Of a stretch of DNA of 64,000 nucleotides, positions 8,372-16,933 are shown piece by piece. This DNA is from Halostella pelagica (GTDB lineage: Archaea; Halobacteriota; Halobacteria; Halobacteriales; Natronoarchaeaceae), in assembly GCA_005954745.1 (NCBI GenBank), contig CP040678.1:2108001-2172000 (forward strand), read 5' to 3'. The notes beneath the pieces were generated by a model. The model worked only from the letters and a program-made list of their open reading frames with translations. It was not told where the DNA came from and did no database searches. Positions within the stretch are counted from its first letter, which is position 1. Every line of letters begins with the position of its first letter. The translations under genes were made by a program, and so were the position numbers.

Positions 8372-9528
8372 ATCTCGCCGAGTTTCCGGAGCAACTGGCC
8401 CCGGTACTCCTCGTCGCTCTGGATACCTTTCTGTTCGAGCACGTTCCGTTCGAGTTTGTCGAGGGCGACGTGGAAGCCCTGCTTGGCTCCGTACCCCTCG
8501 CCGCTACCCATCATCTGGCCTCTGTTCGTCCGCATCCGGATCTGACAGAGAATGAGCGGCGTGCCGCGGAGTTTCTCCTGGTGTTCCTGGAAGCGGACGT
8601 GAGCGTGTCGGACCTGCATCTTGCTGTACTTGTCCGAAACCTGCTCGATGCTCTGGCGGATGTCCTGCCGAGAGATGGTTTCGAGGAGTTCGATGTTGGT
8701 GATCTGAACGTCCATGTGTTCCTCCTCGGTGTACGTCAGCGCACGGAGAACGTCAGTTCTCGTGAGGACGCCGCCCACGATGCGGTCGTCGTCTTCGGGC
8801 GTGACGACCAGTCCGGAGTAATCGTTGTCGAGCATCCGTTCGACGGCGTCGCGGACGCTCTCGTCGATGGACGTCGTCGCGACGGGACTGGACATCACGT
8901 CGTACGCGGGGATGTCGAGCATCCGGTCCAGGTCGCCGGCGCGGTCACCTTTTCCGGTGATGCGTTGCTCGTTACGGGTGGCGAAGTCGATGATGTCGTG
9001 GGTCGTGACGACGCCGGAGAGCATCCCGGCGTCGTCGACCACGGGGAGACGCGAGATGACGTTCTCGCGCATGAGGTTGATCGCCTTTCCGATACCGTCT
9101 TCCTCGGTGATCGTGATGACGTTTTCAGTGTATATCTGCCCGACATCGAGGGCGTCGAGGTTCTCCAGTACGGCGGTCAGGATCGCGTCTTCCGTGATGA
9201 TACCCCACAGTTCGCCGCCCTCGAAGACCGGGGCGACCTTCGTCCCTCCCTCGACGAGCACTCGGGCGGTTTCGCGGATGTCTTCAGTTCGTTCGACCGT
9301 CGGTGCGGGTGCGTTCTGGCTCGGTTTGACCAGCGCCGCGACTTTCGTATCGTCCTCGACATGCGATTTGAGGAGTTGCCGTTCGCCGACGACCCCCTCG
9401 TACTCGCCGTTTTGCATGACAATGATCCCCTTCGGGTTCTTCTCCTCGAACAACGACCGGACTTTCCCGAGGCGCGTGTCAGCGTCGACTTCCACGTACT
9501 CTCGGGTAGCGATGTCAGCAATATCCAT
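8368..9528 (-). CDS. Four CBS domains fused to a C-terminal HPF/RaiA-like domain
   Basis: A 386-residue protein. Residues 1-270 hold four CBS motifs (for example ISRLPVVDDAGMLSGVV and YSGLVVTPEDDDRIVGGV), which usually bind adenine nucleotides. The last 110 residues start MDVQITNIELLE and contain AHVRFQEHQEKLRG and YGAKQGFHVALDKLERNV. This pattern resembles the beta-alpha-beta-beta-beta-alpha ribosome-binding domain of HPF/RaiA hibernation factors. The ATG at 9528 is chosen over one 22 codons earlier because the CBS domain begins there. A nucleotide-sensing ribosome hibernation or stress factor is my inference from the fusion; the HPF match is by eye. Convergent with radB. Confidence 0.75.
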   Translation of the reverse strand: MDIADIATREYVEVDADTRLGKVRSLFEEKNPKGIIVMQNGEYEGVVGERQLLKSHVEDDTKVAALVKPSQNAPAPTVERTEDIRETARVLVEGGTKVAPVFEGGELWGIITEDAILTAVLENLDALDVGQIYTENVITITEEDGIGKAINLMRENVISRLPVVDDAGMLSGVVTTHDIIDFATRNEQRITGKGDRAGDLDRMLDIPAYDVMSSPVATTSIDESVRDAVERMLDNDYSGLVVTPEDDDRIVGGVLTRTDVLRALTYTEEEHMDVQITNIELLETISRQDIRQSIEQVSDKYSKMQVRHAHVRFQEHQEKLRGTPLILCQIRMRTNRGQMMGSGEGYGAKQGFHVALDKLERNVLEQKGIQSDEEYRGQLLRKLGEI

Positions 9529-9631
9529 CGTACTCACACCGGAATCTTCTCGTCCGACTGACTTCAAACTTCGTCCCTTGTCAAAGTGTACCACATGTGT
9601 GCCTTAGGACGAGGGCGCCTAACGTGAGATC

Positions 9632-9943
9632 GTGTTTCCGGATATCAGCGTTTTCGGTCCGTACACCTATCTGGTGACGGAGATCGCTTTCGGTAGCGTC
9701 GCGTTCGCGTTACTCGTGTACGCCAACGCTCTGGGCCGCGCCGCCCGTACCATCGCCGCACTGTATCCCGTAGCGTACGTCTGGGACTGGTACACGCTCC
9801 GGGTCGGGGTGTTCGCTATCGAACTACGAACAGGCGTCGACCTCCTCGGGATTCCGGTCGAGGAGCACCTGTTTATCCTGGTTGTTCCGGGGCTCGTTAT
9901 CGGAATTCACGAGACGCTTCACGGGTCTGCCGGCGAGCAGTGA
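9632..9943 (+). CDS. Single (half-size) lycopene cyclase domain membrane protein
   Basis: A 103-residue protein with about three membrane helices. The segment GIPVEEHLFILVVPGLVIG matches the PxEE-containing motif of CrtY/CarR-type lycopene cyclase repeats, and the preceding YVWDWYTLRVGVF matches the strand before it. Full haloarchaeal CrtY has two such repeats in about 230-250 residues; this has one, like the small subunits of heterodimeric CrtYc/CrtYd enzymes. The start is GTG 9632. No other carotenoid gene is nearby, so it could act with a partner elsewhere or have drifted to another role. Confidence 0.65.
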   Translation: MFPDISVFGPYTYLVTEIAFGSVAFALLVYANALGRAARTIAALYPVAYVWDWYTLRVGVFAIELRTGVDLLGIPVEEHLFILVVPGLVIGIHETLHGSAGEQ

Positions 9944-10001
9944 CCCCGTTTTTCATCTCAGTAACAACAGAAACGTCTCAGCATTCGGACTCACGAGAAG
10001 A

Positions 10002-10009
10002 ATTTAAGA
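10002..10009 (+). promoter_or_regulatory. TATA-like box of the uORF/winged-helix transcript
   Basis: ATTTAAGA centred about 25 bases before the ATG at 10030, the spacing of a leaderless haloarchaeal promoter. It predicts that the transcript starts at the 16-codon upstream ORF rather than at the regulator gene. Confidence 0.5.
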
Positions 10010-10029
10010 CTGAACGTTGTACTGGGGGC

Positions 10030-10080
10030 ATGAACCAACGAACCCAGAGACAGCGCGAGGCTGAGTGGGGGATCAGCTGA
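10030..10080 (+). CDS. 16-codon upstream ORF before the winged-helix gene
   Basis: ATG 10030 opens a 16-codon frame (MNQRTQRQREAEWGIS) ending with TGA at 10078-10080. One base separates it from the ATG of the regulator at 10082. It sits where the leaderless start is predicted, so ribosomes would read it first and could reinitiate downstream. It is basic and glutamine-rich, unlike local proteins, so a coupling or leader-peptide role is more likely than a stable product. Its translation is inference. Confidence 0.4.
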   Translation: MNQRTQRQREAEWGIS

Positions 10081-10081
10081 G

Positions 10082-10453
10082 ATGTCAAACGGAAAATCGG
10101 ATGTCGAGTTAACACCGGAAATCACCTTCGAACTGCTCTCGAACCCCCGGCGGCGCTACGCGCTCGCGTATCTGAGCAAGCGCGGCCTGCCGATAACCGA
10201 CAGAGAACTCGCCGAGCAGATCGCCGCCTGGGAGGAAGACAAGGCCGTCAGTGAGGTCGACGACGAGACAGCGGAGCGTATTCAAATGACGTTGCATCAC
10301 AATCATCTCCCGAAACTCCACTCCGTCGGCCTCGTCAAACGGTCGGAACGCGGTGACGGGTACGTACTCGAGCCGACGGACAAGGTGAGTCAGGTCGAAG
10401 CAGAACTGAGCGTCGGTCTCGACGGCGGACCGACGAAACACTACACGACGTAG
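10082..10453 (+). CDS. Haloarchaeal winged helix-turn-helix regulator
   Basis: A 123-residue protein. The opening ITFELLSNPRRRYALAYL is the signature of a large haloarchaeal winged-helix family (DUF7344-like), which I recall as DNA-binding regulators of unknown targets. Helices follow at ITDRELAEQIAAWE and MTLHHNHLPKLHSVGLV, then a wing (RSERGDGYVLEPT). It probably binds DNA as a dimer. It is preceded by the 16-codon upstream ORF and its 3' end overlaps the convergent zinc-finger gene by 13 bases. The target is unknown. Confidence 0.7.
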   Translation: MSNGKSDVELTPEITFELLSNPRRRYALAYLSKRGLPITDRELAEQIAAWEEDKAVSEVDDETAERIQMTLHHNHLPKLHSVGLVKRSERGDGYVLEPTDKVSQVEAELSVGLDGGPTKHYTT

Positions 10454-10641
10454 TCGTCTTCGGCCGGACCCTGCTCGTCGTTCCATCTTTCGACGCACTC
10501 TGATTCGCAGAAGGGGAGAATTTCGACATCGTCTTCGTCGCTTCGGACGGCTCGAACCGGATGCCACTCGCTAGTCTCTATTTCGCCTTCGCAGTACGTG
10601 CACGTTTCAGTGGAAGGAGTATCCATTTTCTGTCCGTTCAC
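10441..10641 (-). CDS. Small CXXC zinc-finger protein
   Basis: A 66-residue acidic protein with CTYC at about 14-17 and CESEC at about 45-49, a likely treble-clef type zinc site. Such small zinc-finger proteins are abundant in haloarchaea (DUF7576-like) and mostly unstudied. The start at 10641 overlaps the stop of the HalOD1 gene as ATGA, implying translational coupling; an alternative ATG lies five codons in. No partner or DNA target can be read from the sequence. Confidence 0.65.
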   Translation of the reverse strand: MNGQKMDTPSTETCTYCEGEIETSEWHPVRAVRSDEDDVEILPFCESECVERWNDEQGPAEDDYVV

Positions 10642-10934
10642 GGAGTCGCACCCGTCTTACGAGACGGGGACGTAACCGCCGCTGTTGCGGTTCCGTCGGC
10701 GTAAACGACGACGGAACAGTCCGCCATCGTGAACTCAACTTTCGCCGGGGCAACCGTCCGCTGGTGTTCCTCTCCAAACAGTTGGTCGAGCGCATCGGGG
10801 TCTATGACGTCGTTGAGTCGGGTTTCGAGTTCGGCCGCGTCGACGCCTCGTTCCTCTGCGACGGCCAGTACCGCCGCTGTACTGGGTTTATCGGCGTCGT
10901 GACGCGTGCTTCCGTCTGCGACCTCTCGTTGCAT
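10638..10934 (-). CDS. HalOD1 output domain protein
   Basis: A 98-residue protein of the HalOD1 type: an N-terminal helical part (STAAVLAVAEERGVDAAELE) and a C-terminal strand region (VEFTMADCSVVVYADGTATA). HalOD1 was named as a putative output domain of haloarchaeal signal transduction, but its activity is unknown. It forms a two-gene unit with the zinc-finger gene through a four-base overlap. A TATA-like CCTATACA lies about 25 bases before the ATG, consistent with leaderless transcription. Confidence 0.65.
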   Translation of the reverse strand: MQREVADGSTRHDADKPSTAAVLAVAEERGVDAAELETRLNDVIDPDALDQLFGEEHQRTVAPAKVEFTMADCSVVVYADGTATAAVTSPSRKTGATP

Positions 10935-11235
10935 ATCCGTTCTGAAGCACTACAGATGTATAGGCGACCCAGCTAGCCTCGTACCCTCGTGTAGAGAGAG
11001 GGGCTATTAATCTAGATGCCGGGAGGCGGTACGAATCAGTCCGAACCGTCGCCATCGGACAGCGACGACCCCACGTGTGTTCAGCAATTAGATCTGCAGA
11101 GACGGCCCGTTCGTATCAGCACACCGTAGTCTGGCCCGCGGCGAGCGATGAAGCCACTTGTCTCGAATCCGTCCGAAGGAGAGCCTGCTGTCACGCTCGG
11201 GGTCGAGCGTCGTGCCGTCGTGTCGGGTCCGGAAC
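10935..11235. other. Intergenic, about 300 bases, promoter only
   Basis: Apart from the HalOD1 promoter at the left end I see no convincing gene, repeat or RNA here. The open frames on both strands have basic, shadow-like compositions. Confidence 0.5.
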
Positions 11236-12480
11236 CTACTGTTCTTTCTGGGGCGCTTCGAGTTCTTCGAGGTCGACTTCTTCTTCGAGGAGAACGTCCG
11301 TCTGTCCGCTGACGTCTCGCTCCTCGCGAACCAGTTGTTTGAACGCGCTCTGGGGGGCGAGGTCGCCGATGAGGACGCCGCCGATTATCTTCCCGTCCTT
11401 GAGCGCGAGGCGTCGCCACTCGGTGTCGCTGTACTTGCGCTCGATGTGGTTGTCGCCGAGTGTCGGGTGGCCGAAGGAGAGAAACGGGAAGTCGAAGTGA
11501 GTGATAGAGTACGAGGATACCCAGCGGAACGCCTCCGATTCGCCGTCCGCAACCATGTTTTTCGCCGCAACCTGCCCCTGTTCCTTGGCGCTGCCCCAGG
11601 ATCCGTTCTGACCGTGATCGTTGAGGATCGTGTCGTAAAAGCGTGTGAGGTCGCCGGCCGCGTAGATGTCGTCGACGTTTGTCTGCATGTACTCGTCGAC
11701 GACGACGCCGTCGTCGGTCTCGACGCCGGTCCCTTGGAGCACCTCGACGTTGAAATCGAGACCGATGGCGACGCCGACGAAGTCGCTGTCGTGTTCCTCG
11801 CCGTCGGGCGTGACCGTCGCCGTGACCTTGCCGTCGTCGTCCGTGACGAACGCGTCGACGCCGCTATCGAACACGGGCGTGACGCCCTTCTCGCGCAGGC
11901 CGTCGTGGATGATCTCCGCGCCCTCCTCGCTCAGGGCGTAGCGCCACCAGCGATTACCGCGCATGAAGTAGTTCGCGTCGATGTCCTGGGCACCGCAGAT
12001 GGCCGCGAGGTCAATGCCGAGCAGGCCCGCGCCGACGACGGCACCGGTGTCCGCTCTCTCGGCGTGTTCGGCGATATTTCTGGCGTCCTGAAAGGTCCAG
12101 AAGTGGTGGATACCGTCGGCGTCGCTGTTGTCGACGGGCAGTTGGGTCGGCGTGCCGCCCGTGGCGACGAGCAGTTTGTCGTACTCGTACGTGTCGCTCT
12201 CGTGAGTGTGGATAGTGTGAGCGTCGGGGTCTATCTCGGTGACGTGCGTGTTCAGGGCGAGGTCGATCTCGCGTTCGGCGTACCAGTCTTCCTCGTGGAT
12301 GGAGATGGGGGCTTCCGGAAGTTTCCCTTTCGCGAACTCCTTGATCAGGATACGATTGTACAGGGCTTCTCCTTCATCGGTGATGACTGTGATGTCGGAC
12401 TCGGGGGCTTCCTCCCGGAGGGTCTCGGCCGCGGAACTCCCCGCGATACCGTCACCGATAATTACGTACGACTGGGTCAT
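11236..12480 (-). CDS. NAD(P)/FAD-dependent oxidoreductase
   Basis: A 414-residue pyridine nucleotide-disulphide-type flavoprotein resembling rubredoxin/nitrite reductase NADH-dependent reductases. An FAD-binding motif is at the N-terminus (YVIIGDGIAGSSAAETL), a second NAD(P)-binding GAVVGAGLLGIDLAA near 150, and DDIYAAGDLTRF, the C-terminal FAD motif, near 280. The last 30 residues are acidic and coil-forming. The ATG at 12480 leaves one more ATG two codons upstream; either is possible. It stands alone, divergent from a DUF6149-like gene, so its electron acceptor is unknown. Confidence 0.85.
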   Translation of the reverse strand: MTQSYVIIGDGIAGSSAAETLREEAPESDITVITDEGEALYNRILIKEFAKGKLPEAPISIHEEDWYAEREIDLALNTHVTEIDPDAHTIHTHESDTYEYDKLLVATGGTPTQLPVDNSDADGIHHFWTFQDARNIAEHAERADTGAVVGAGLLGIDLAAICGAQDIDANYFMRGNRWWRYALSEEGAEIIHDGLREKGVTPVFDSGVDAFVTDDDGKVTATVTPDGEEHDSDFVGVAIGLDFNVEVLQGTGVETDDGVVVDEYMQTNVDDIYAAGDLTRFYDTILNDHGQNGSWGSAKEQGQVAAKNMVADGESEAFRWVSSYSITHFDFPFLSFGHPTLGDNHIERKYSDTEWRRLALKDGKIIGGVLIGDLAPQSAFKQLVREERDVSGQTDVLLEEEVDLEELEAPQKEQ

Positions 12481-12566
12481 GTGCATGGAATTCGGAACGA
12501 GGGTTGAAGTGGATTGCTATCTCACCTGTCGCGGGGTTCAATAGGATCCTCTCCTAACGACAGCGT

Positions 12567-13157
12567 ATGAAGATCCGCCAGAACGTCCGCCACTGGGCCG
12601 CGAAGAAATCGCTCACTACGCCGGTCGTCGGCGACGTCGTGCGGAGCAGACTCGTGGACATGCACACGGGCATCTTCCTCGACAAGGCCGACGAGACCCG
12701 CCGCGAGGAACGGCGAGACCACCTCGACGACTTCTTCGACGCCACGTTCGATACGTACGTCGCTGCGCTCGACGCCGGATTCACCGAGGCGCAGGCGCGT
12801 GAGATAACGCACATCCAGGCCAACTTCGACTTCTACAACCACGGCTGGACCGAGATGATGGAGTTCCCCGGCGACGAACTGTCCGACCACTACGACCGCT
12901 ACGCGGCCTTTTTCGAGCGTCACGGCATCTCCATCGACGACCCGCTCGGCGAGTTCCACCCACAAGAGGGCATCGCCGACGCGCCGTCGACGCCCGAGAA
13001 ACTCGACGACCCCGACCACCCCCACGCCGAGGGCGGGTTCGCGGACGACGTGTACGTCGAAGACGCCGAAGGCAACCTCGTCGTCGGCGGCCAGGACGAA
13101 CCCGAGGACGTCGACGTGAGCGAAGCGCCGGGCGTCGAGGACGAGGGCGAGACCTGA
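12567..13157 (+). CDS. Conserved haloarchaeal protein (DUF6149-like)
   Basis: A 196-residue acidic protein starting MKIRQNVRHWAAKKS. The first 140 residues are mostly helical (DDFFDATFDTYVAALDAGF, ITHIQANFDFYNHGW); the last 50 are disordered and acidic. I recognise it as a protein family widespread in haloarchaea (DUF6149, from memory), but no function is known and no catalytic or membrane motif is visible. It is divergent from the FAD reductase and convergent with the siderophore synthetase gene, six bases apart. Confidence 0.7.
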   Translation: MKIRQNVRHWAAKKSLTTPVVGDVVRSRLVDMHTGIFLDKADETRREERRDHLDDFFDATFDTYVAALDAGFTEAQAREITHIQANFDFYNHGWTEMMEFPGDELSDHYDRYAAFFERHGISIDDPLGEFHPQEGIADAPSTPEKLDDPDHPHAEGGFADDVYVEDAEGNLVVGGQDEPEDVDVSEAPGVEDEGET

Positions 13158-13163
13158 CGGTCG

Positions 13164-15332
13164 CTACTCGGACCGCGGTTTCGCTCCGGCAAGCGGGTTC
13201 GACACCTCGCTCGTGACGTACTCGTGACGCTTGCCGCGGAGTCGCATCGCCGTCAGCGCCTTGTGGACGGTCGGGTCCGCGAACAGTGCTCGCTCGTCGC
13301 GGCGGACTCGCTCGTCCGCGACGGCGGGGTCCGACCGGGCGGCGTCGAACCCGTGCTCGCACGCCGCGCGGATCCGCGCCCAGCACGCGCCCTCGTCCAC
13401 GTCGAGTTCGGTCGCGATCACCGCGACGAGTTCGGCGAGGTGGTTCTGAAACAGCGCGTAGTACAGTTTCCGGTAGAGGTCGGTCTCGCCGTCGGCGTCG
13501 AGGTCGGACTCGGGATACGGGTCTATCGAGCGGCCGCGGTCGGCGATGCGGCCGCGGTGGACCCGGATGCCGCCGAAGTCCCGAACGAGCGTTGCGACGG
13601 GACGGGGGCCGTCAAACGCGACGAGGCTGTTCTGGAGGTGACTCTCGAGCGCGATTCCGTACTTCGAGAGGAGAAACACCTGCTCGGGCACGACGACGGA
13701 CGCGTAGTCGGCGACGAACGAGAGCGCGGCGTCGGCCGGGTCCGTCGTTTCGGTCGCTGACGCGTACTCGTCTAACAGGTCGCAGACGAGCGGCCGTCCC
13801 GTGACGGGGGAGTCGGCCACGAGGCTCGACGCGACCACCGGATGCGCTCCGTCGGCGACGAGCGGGTGGTCGTACGGGTTCGCCCGGAGCAGTCCGGAGA
13901 GGTGGCGAGCGTCGTCGAACTGGTCGCCGTCGAGGTGGGGTCCGCCGGGCGCGAAGTAGCAGGTCGCCGATAGTTCGTCGAGGAAGCCGAGCGTCTCGAA
14001 CGACTCCGCCCCCGCCACGTCCGAAAGCAGGTCCGTCACCTGCGGGCCGTTCGTCACCGCGTGCGGCGACAGGGTCCGCTCGACGTTCGTCGTCTGGACG
14101 GCGATGGCTAACTTGACGTGCGGCGGCGGACCGCCGTCGATCCGCTCGGTGTCGTACGGCACTACAGTCCGGAGATTGAGGCCCGGCGTCGCCGGATGTG
14201 AGAACTCGGATATCGGCACGACGCGACCGTCGCGACGCTGTTCGGCGTATCGATCCGGGATCGTCCGGGCGTACTGCCAGGGGTGGACCGGGACCACAGC
14301 GTACTCGCCGGGGTCTCGCCCGTTCGGGAGCTGATTCCCCAGCGCGTCTCGGAGCCCGTCGAATGCGGCAAGGATCCGGCTACTGAACCGCTCGGCGTCC
14401 GCCGCCCGGGTTTCGCGGGCGTACGCCCGGTCGACGGCGACGAAGCGGAGGTCGATCCTATCCGTGAACTCCGGCGCGTAGGCGAGGCCGTCGGCGGCCG
14501 TCATCCCGCGCCGAATCTTGCCGCCGTAGTGAAACGGGTGGCCGTCGGTCGTGATCCGCTCGAACGCGGCGACGGGATCCGCGGCAGGAATCCCGTCTGC
14601 CACAGCGTCGAGTATCGACCGTCCGGCCGCGCCGGGTCTCGGTGCCGCGGCCGCATCGATCTCCTCCGCGTCGACTGTCTCCGCAGTAAGCCCTTCGGCG
14701 TCGACCGCCTCGGCGTGAATCCGCTCGGCGAGTCGAGCGAGCGCGAGGTTCGCGACGCTCTCGGCGAGTTCGCCGCGGACCCGCTCGGCCTGTCTCGTGT
14801 CGGCGAATGCGCCTGCACACTCGACGAGCGGGACCAGGTCGACCGGATGGCGAACCGTCGCTGCATCCTCCTCGCCGCAGTTCCACCGCCGTACCGACCC
14901 GCAGAGTCGGGCGCGGTCGTAGCCGTGGACGTTCGCAACCTGCGCGACGACGACGCTCCCGGCGGCGGGAAACGGCAACAGCGCGAGGCGCTGACAGTCG
15001 TCCGCGAGGGGGCCGACGGCCGCGAGTAGTCTCGGGCCGTCCAGGTCCGAGAGCGGGACGGGTGCGTCCGGAACCGACGGCGACGACGCCGAGACGAACT
15101 GCGGGTCACAGAGCCCGGCCGGCGACCCGCGCATGATCCCGCGGACGAACCGAAAGAGGATCTCTCGCCGAGCGGCGGGAAGCGCCTCGGCGTACGACCG
15201 CTCGGGCGGCGAGCCACGGTCGTGGCTGCGGGTGTAGTGGACTGCCGCCCCGAACGCGTCGCGCTCGGCGGCGGTCCGCGGCGTCGCCGTTTCCGGCCGG
15301 CCTGAGTTGGCGTCTCCGGACACGATAGTCAC
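13164..15332 (-). CDS. IucA/IucC-family siderophore synthetase (NIS synthetase)
   Basis: A 722-residue NRPS-independent siderophore synthetase, which adenylates a carboxylic acid such as citrate and condenses it with an amine. Family motifs are present: KIRRG near 280, VHPWQYAR near 350, ESHLQNSLVAF near 565, and RDFGGIRVHRGR near 590. The length is at the long end of the family because of an N-terminal extension of about 90 residues. The usual partners (decarboxylase, hydroxylase, acetyltransferase, ferric uptake genes) are absent from the window. The substrate cannot be predicted. Confidence 0.88.
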   Translation of the reverse strand: MTIVSGDANSGRPETATPRTAAERDAFGAAVHYTRSHDRGSPPERSYAEALPAARREILFRFVRGIMRGSPAGLCDPQFVSASSPSVPDAPVPLSDLDGPRLLAAVGPLADDCQRLALLPFPAAGSVVVAQVANVHGYDRARLCGSVRRWNCGEEDAATVRHPVDLVPLVECAGAFADTRQAERVRGELAESVANLALARLAERIHAEAVDAEGLTAETVDAEEIDAAAAPRPGAAGRSILDAVADGIPAADPVAAFERITTDGHPFHYGGKIRRGMTAADGLAYAPEFTDRIDLRFVAVDRAYARETRAADAERFSSRILAAFDGLRDALGNQLPNGRDPGEYAVVPVHPWQYARTIPDRYAEQRRDGRVVPISEFSHPATPGLNLRTVVPYDTERIDGGPPPHVKLAIAVQTTNVERTLSPHAVTNGPQVTDLLSDVAGAESFETLGFLDELSATCYFAPGGPHLDGDQFDDARHLSGLLRANPYDHPLVADGAHPVVASSLVADSPVTGRPLVCDLLDEYASATETTDPADAALSFVADYASVVVPEQVFLLSKYGIALESHLQNSLVAFDGPRPVATLVRDFGGIRVHRGRIADRGRSIDPYPESDLDADGETDLYRKLYYALFQNHLAELVAVIATELDVDEGACWARIRAACEHGFDAARSDPAVADERVRRDERALFADPTVHKALTAMRLRGKRHEYVTSEVSNPLAGAKPRSE

Positions 15333-15427
15333 CGGAATAGTACTGTTTCGACGCGCGGCGTGATAATACTCGGTAGCGGTCGGCCAGAGAGGTCAGCCCC
15401 GCGTCGAGCGGCGACCGCCAGACCGGA

Positions 15428-16768
15428 TCAGCGTTGCGGCGGCCGCTCCCGTCGCGTCCCCTTCTCGGCTATTCGGTCCGCCGCCTCGAACCCGGCGACG
15501 ATACCGCCGTTGAGGCTGCGTTCGGGATACTGTGCCTCCGACGCCATCCCGGCGTAGTAGAGACCGTCGGCCACCTCGTCAGCCAGATCGTACGGTATCA
15601 CCATGTCAAGATACCCCCGTTCGTACACGGGCGCAGTTCTCGGTTTTCGCGCGGTCCGGACCCAGTTCACGTCGTCCCGGCTGAAATCCGGAAAGAGGTC
15701 CGCGATGCCGTCCCGCCACGCGTCCTCGACCTCGGCGTTCGACAGTTGCCACAGTTCCTCTGCGGGGTCCTGTACGTAGCTCGCGGTGTAGTAGAGGTGT
15801 TCGCCGCCGTAGCGCTCGGGCGGGACGAAGTTCGTGTGTTCGATGAGCACGCCGAACGGCGCTTCGTCGGCGATGTTGAGCCAGTAGGCGTCCGACAACG
15901 ACCGGTCCATGCTCCACACCGAACAGACGGTCCCCTGGAAGTCGATGTCGCAGGCGTAGCCGGTCAGGTCCTCTAGCACGTTCGGCATCGCCGCCACGAC
16001 TACCGAATCGACCTCGTAGGTCGCCGAGCCGTTCTCCGTCTCCGCGGTGAGCGCTCGGACGGTGCCGCCGGTCGTGTCCACCCCCGTCACACGCGCCCCC
16101 GTGGTGACGTTCTCCCGGCCCACCGCGTCGAGCAGCGCGTCGATCAACACCGCAAAACTCCCCCGGAAGTAGCCGAGTTGCTCCCCGCGCAGGAGGTCGC
16201 GCTCGCCGCGGAACTTCACGCGTCCGAGCAGCCACGCGGCGCTGACGTCCTCTTTCCTGCTCCCGAACTTGGCGTCCAAGAGCGGGAGCCAGAACCGCTC
16301 GTACACCTGGTCGGTGGTATGTTCGCGCAGGAACTGCTCGACGGGAACGTCCTCGTACGCTTCGATGTCGTCGTAACTGTCCGTCGACGGCGGGAATGTA
16401 GTGCAGTCCACCTCCATCGTGAGCATCCCCAGCCGGAACTTGTCGTAGAGGGAGAGATGGGGATAGGCGGCTATCTCCCATAGTTTCTCCAGCGGGTGGA
16501 CCACGCCGTCGACGTAGTAGGCGTCGGTCTTGTACCGCCACTCCACTCGGTCGCTCAGGCCCAGTTCCTCCGCGAGGTCGACGATAGTCTCTTCGGCCCC
16601 CGAGAGGTGGTGATAGAACTTCTCGATGGGGTCGCCCGCCGTCTCGTACACGGCCGCGAGACCGCCCATCTCCTCGTTGGCCTCGAACACGTGAACGTCG
16701 TGGCCGCGTTCCTGCAGGCGGTACGCCGCCGCGAGTCCAGCGACGCCGCCGCCGACGATACCGATCAT
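15428..16768 (-). CDS. FAD-dependent amine oxidase/protoporphyrinogen oxidase-like protein
   Basis: A 446-residue flavoprotein with an N-terminal dinucleotide-binding motif MIGIVGGGVAGLAAAYRL followed by FEANEEMGGLA, the GG motif of the amine oxidase superfamily. The C-terminal GLYYAGMASEAQYPERSLNGGI is the matching FAD motif. Members include protoporphyrinogen oxidase, phytoene desaturase and UDP-galactopyranose-mutase-like enzymes. The substrate is unclear; UDP-sugar or isoprenoid substrates are both possible. ATG 16768 starts the Rossmann fold directly; 15 upstream residues are rejected. It follows the siderophore gene by 95 bases on the same strand but a shared function is not indicated. 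Confidence 0.8.
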   Translation of the reverse strand: MIGIVGGGVAGLAAAYRLQERGHDVHVFEANEEMGGLAAVYETAGDPIEKFYHHLSGAEETIVDLAEELGLSDRVEWRYKTDAYYVDGVVHPLEKLWEIAAYPHLSLYDKFRLGMLTMEVDCTTFPPSTDSYDDIEAYEDVPVEQFLREHTTDQVYERFWLPLLDAKFGSRKEDVSAAWLLGRVKFRGERDLLRGEQLGYFRGSFAVLIDALLDAVGRENVTTGARVTGVDTTGGTVRALTAETENGSATYEVDSVVVAAMPNVLEDLTGYACDIDFQGTVCSVWSMDRSLSDAYWLNIADEAPFGVLIEHTNFVPPERYGGEHLYYTASYVQDPAEELWQLSNAEVEDAWRDGIADLFPDFSRDDVNWVRTARKPRTAPVYERGYLDMVIPYDLADEVADGLYYAGMASEAQYPERSLNGGIVAGFEAADRIAEKGTRRERPPQR

Positions 16769-16933
16769 GTCCGTGCGTTGTGGGGGGGCCGAGATGGGTC
16801 TTTTGCATGTCACCGTCGGGATCCCTGTTTTGGTATACGTCGCGGGAACGTCACCGAACTCTCCGACGACGCGCGTCTGTCAGGGGATTCTCGGTCCGCT
16901 ACCTTTTTGCGTTCACTACGGCAACTGACGCGC

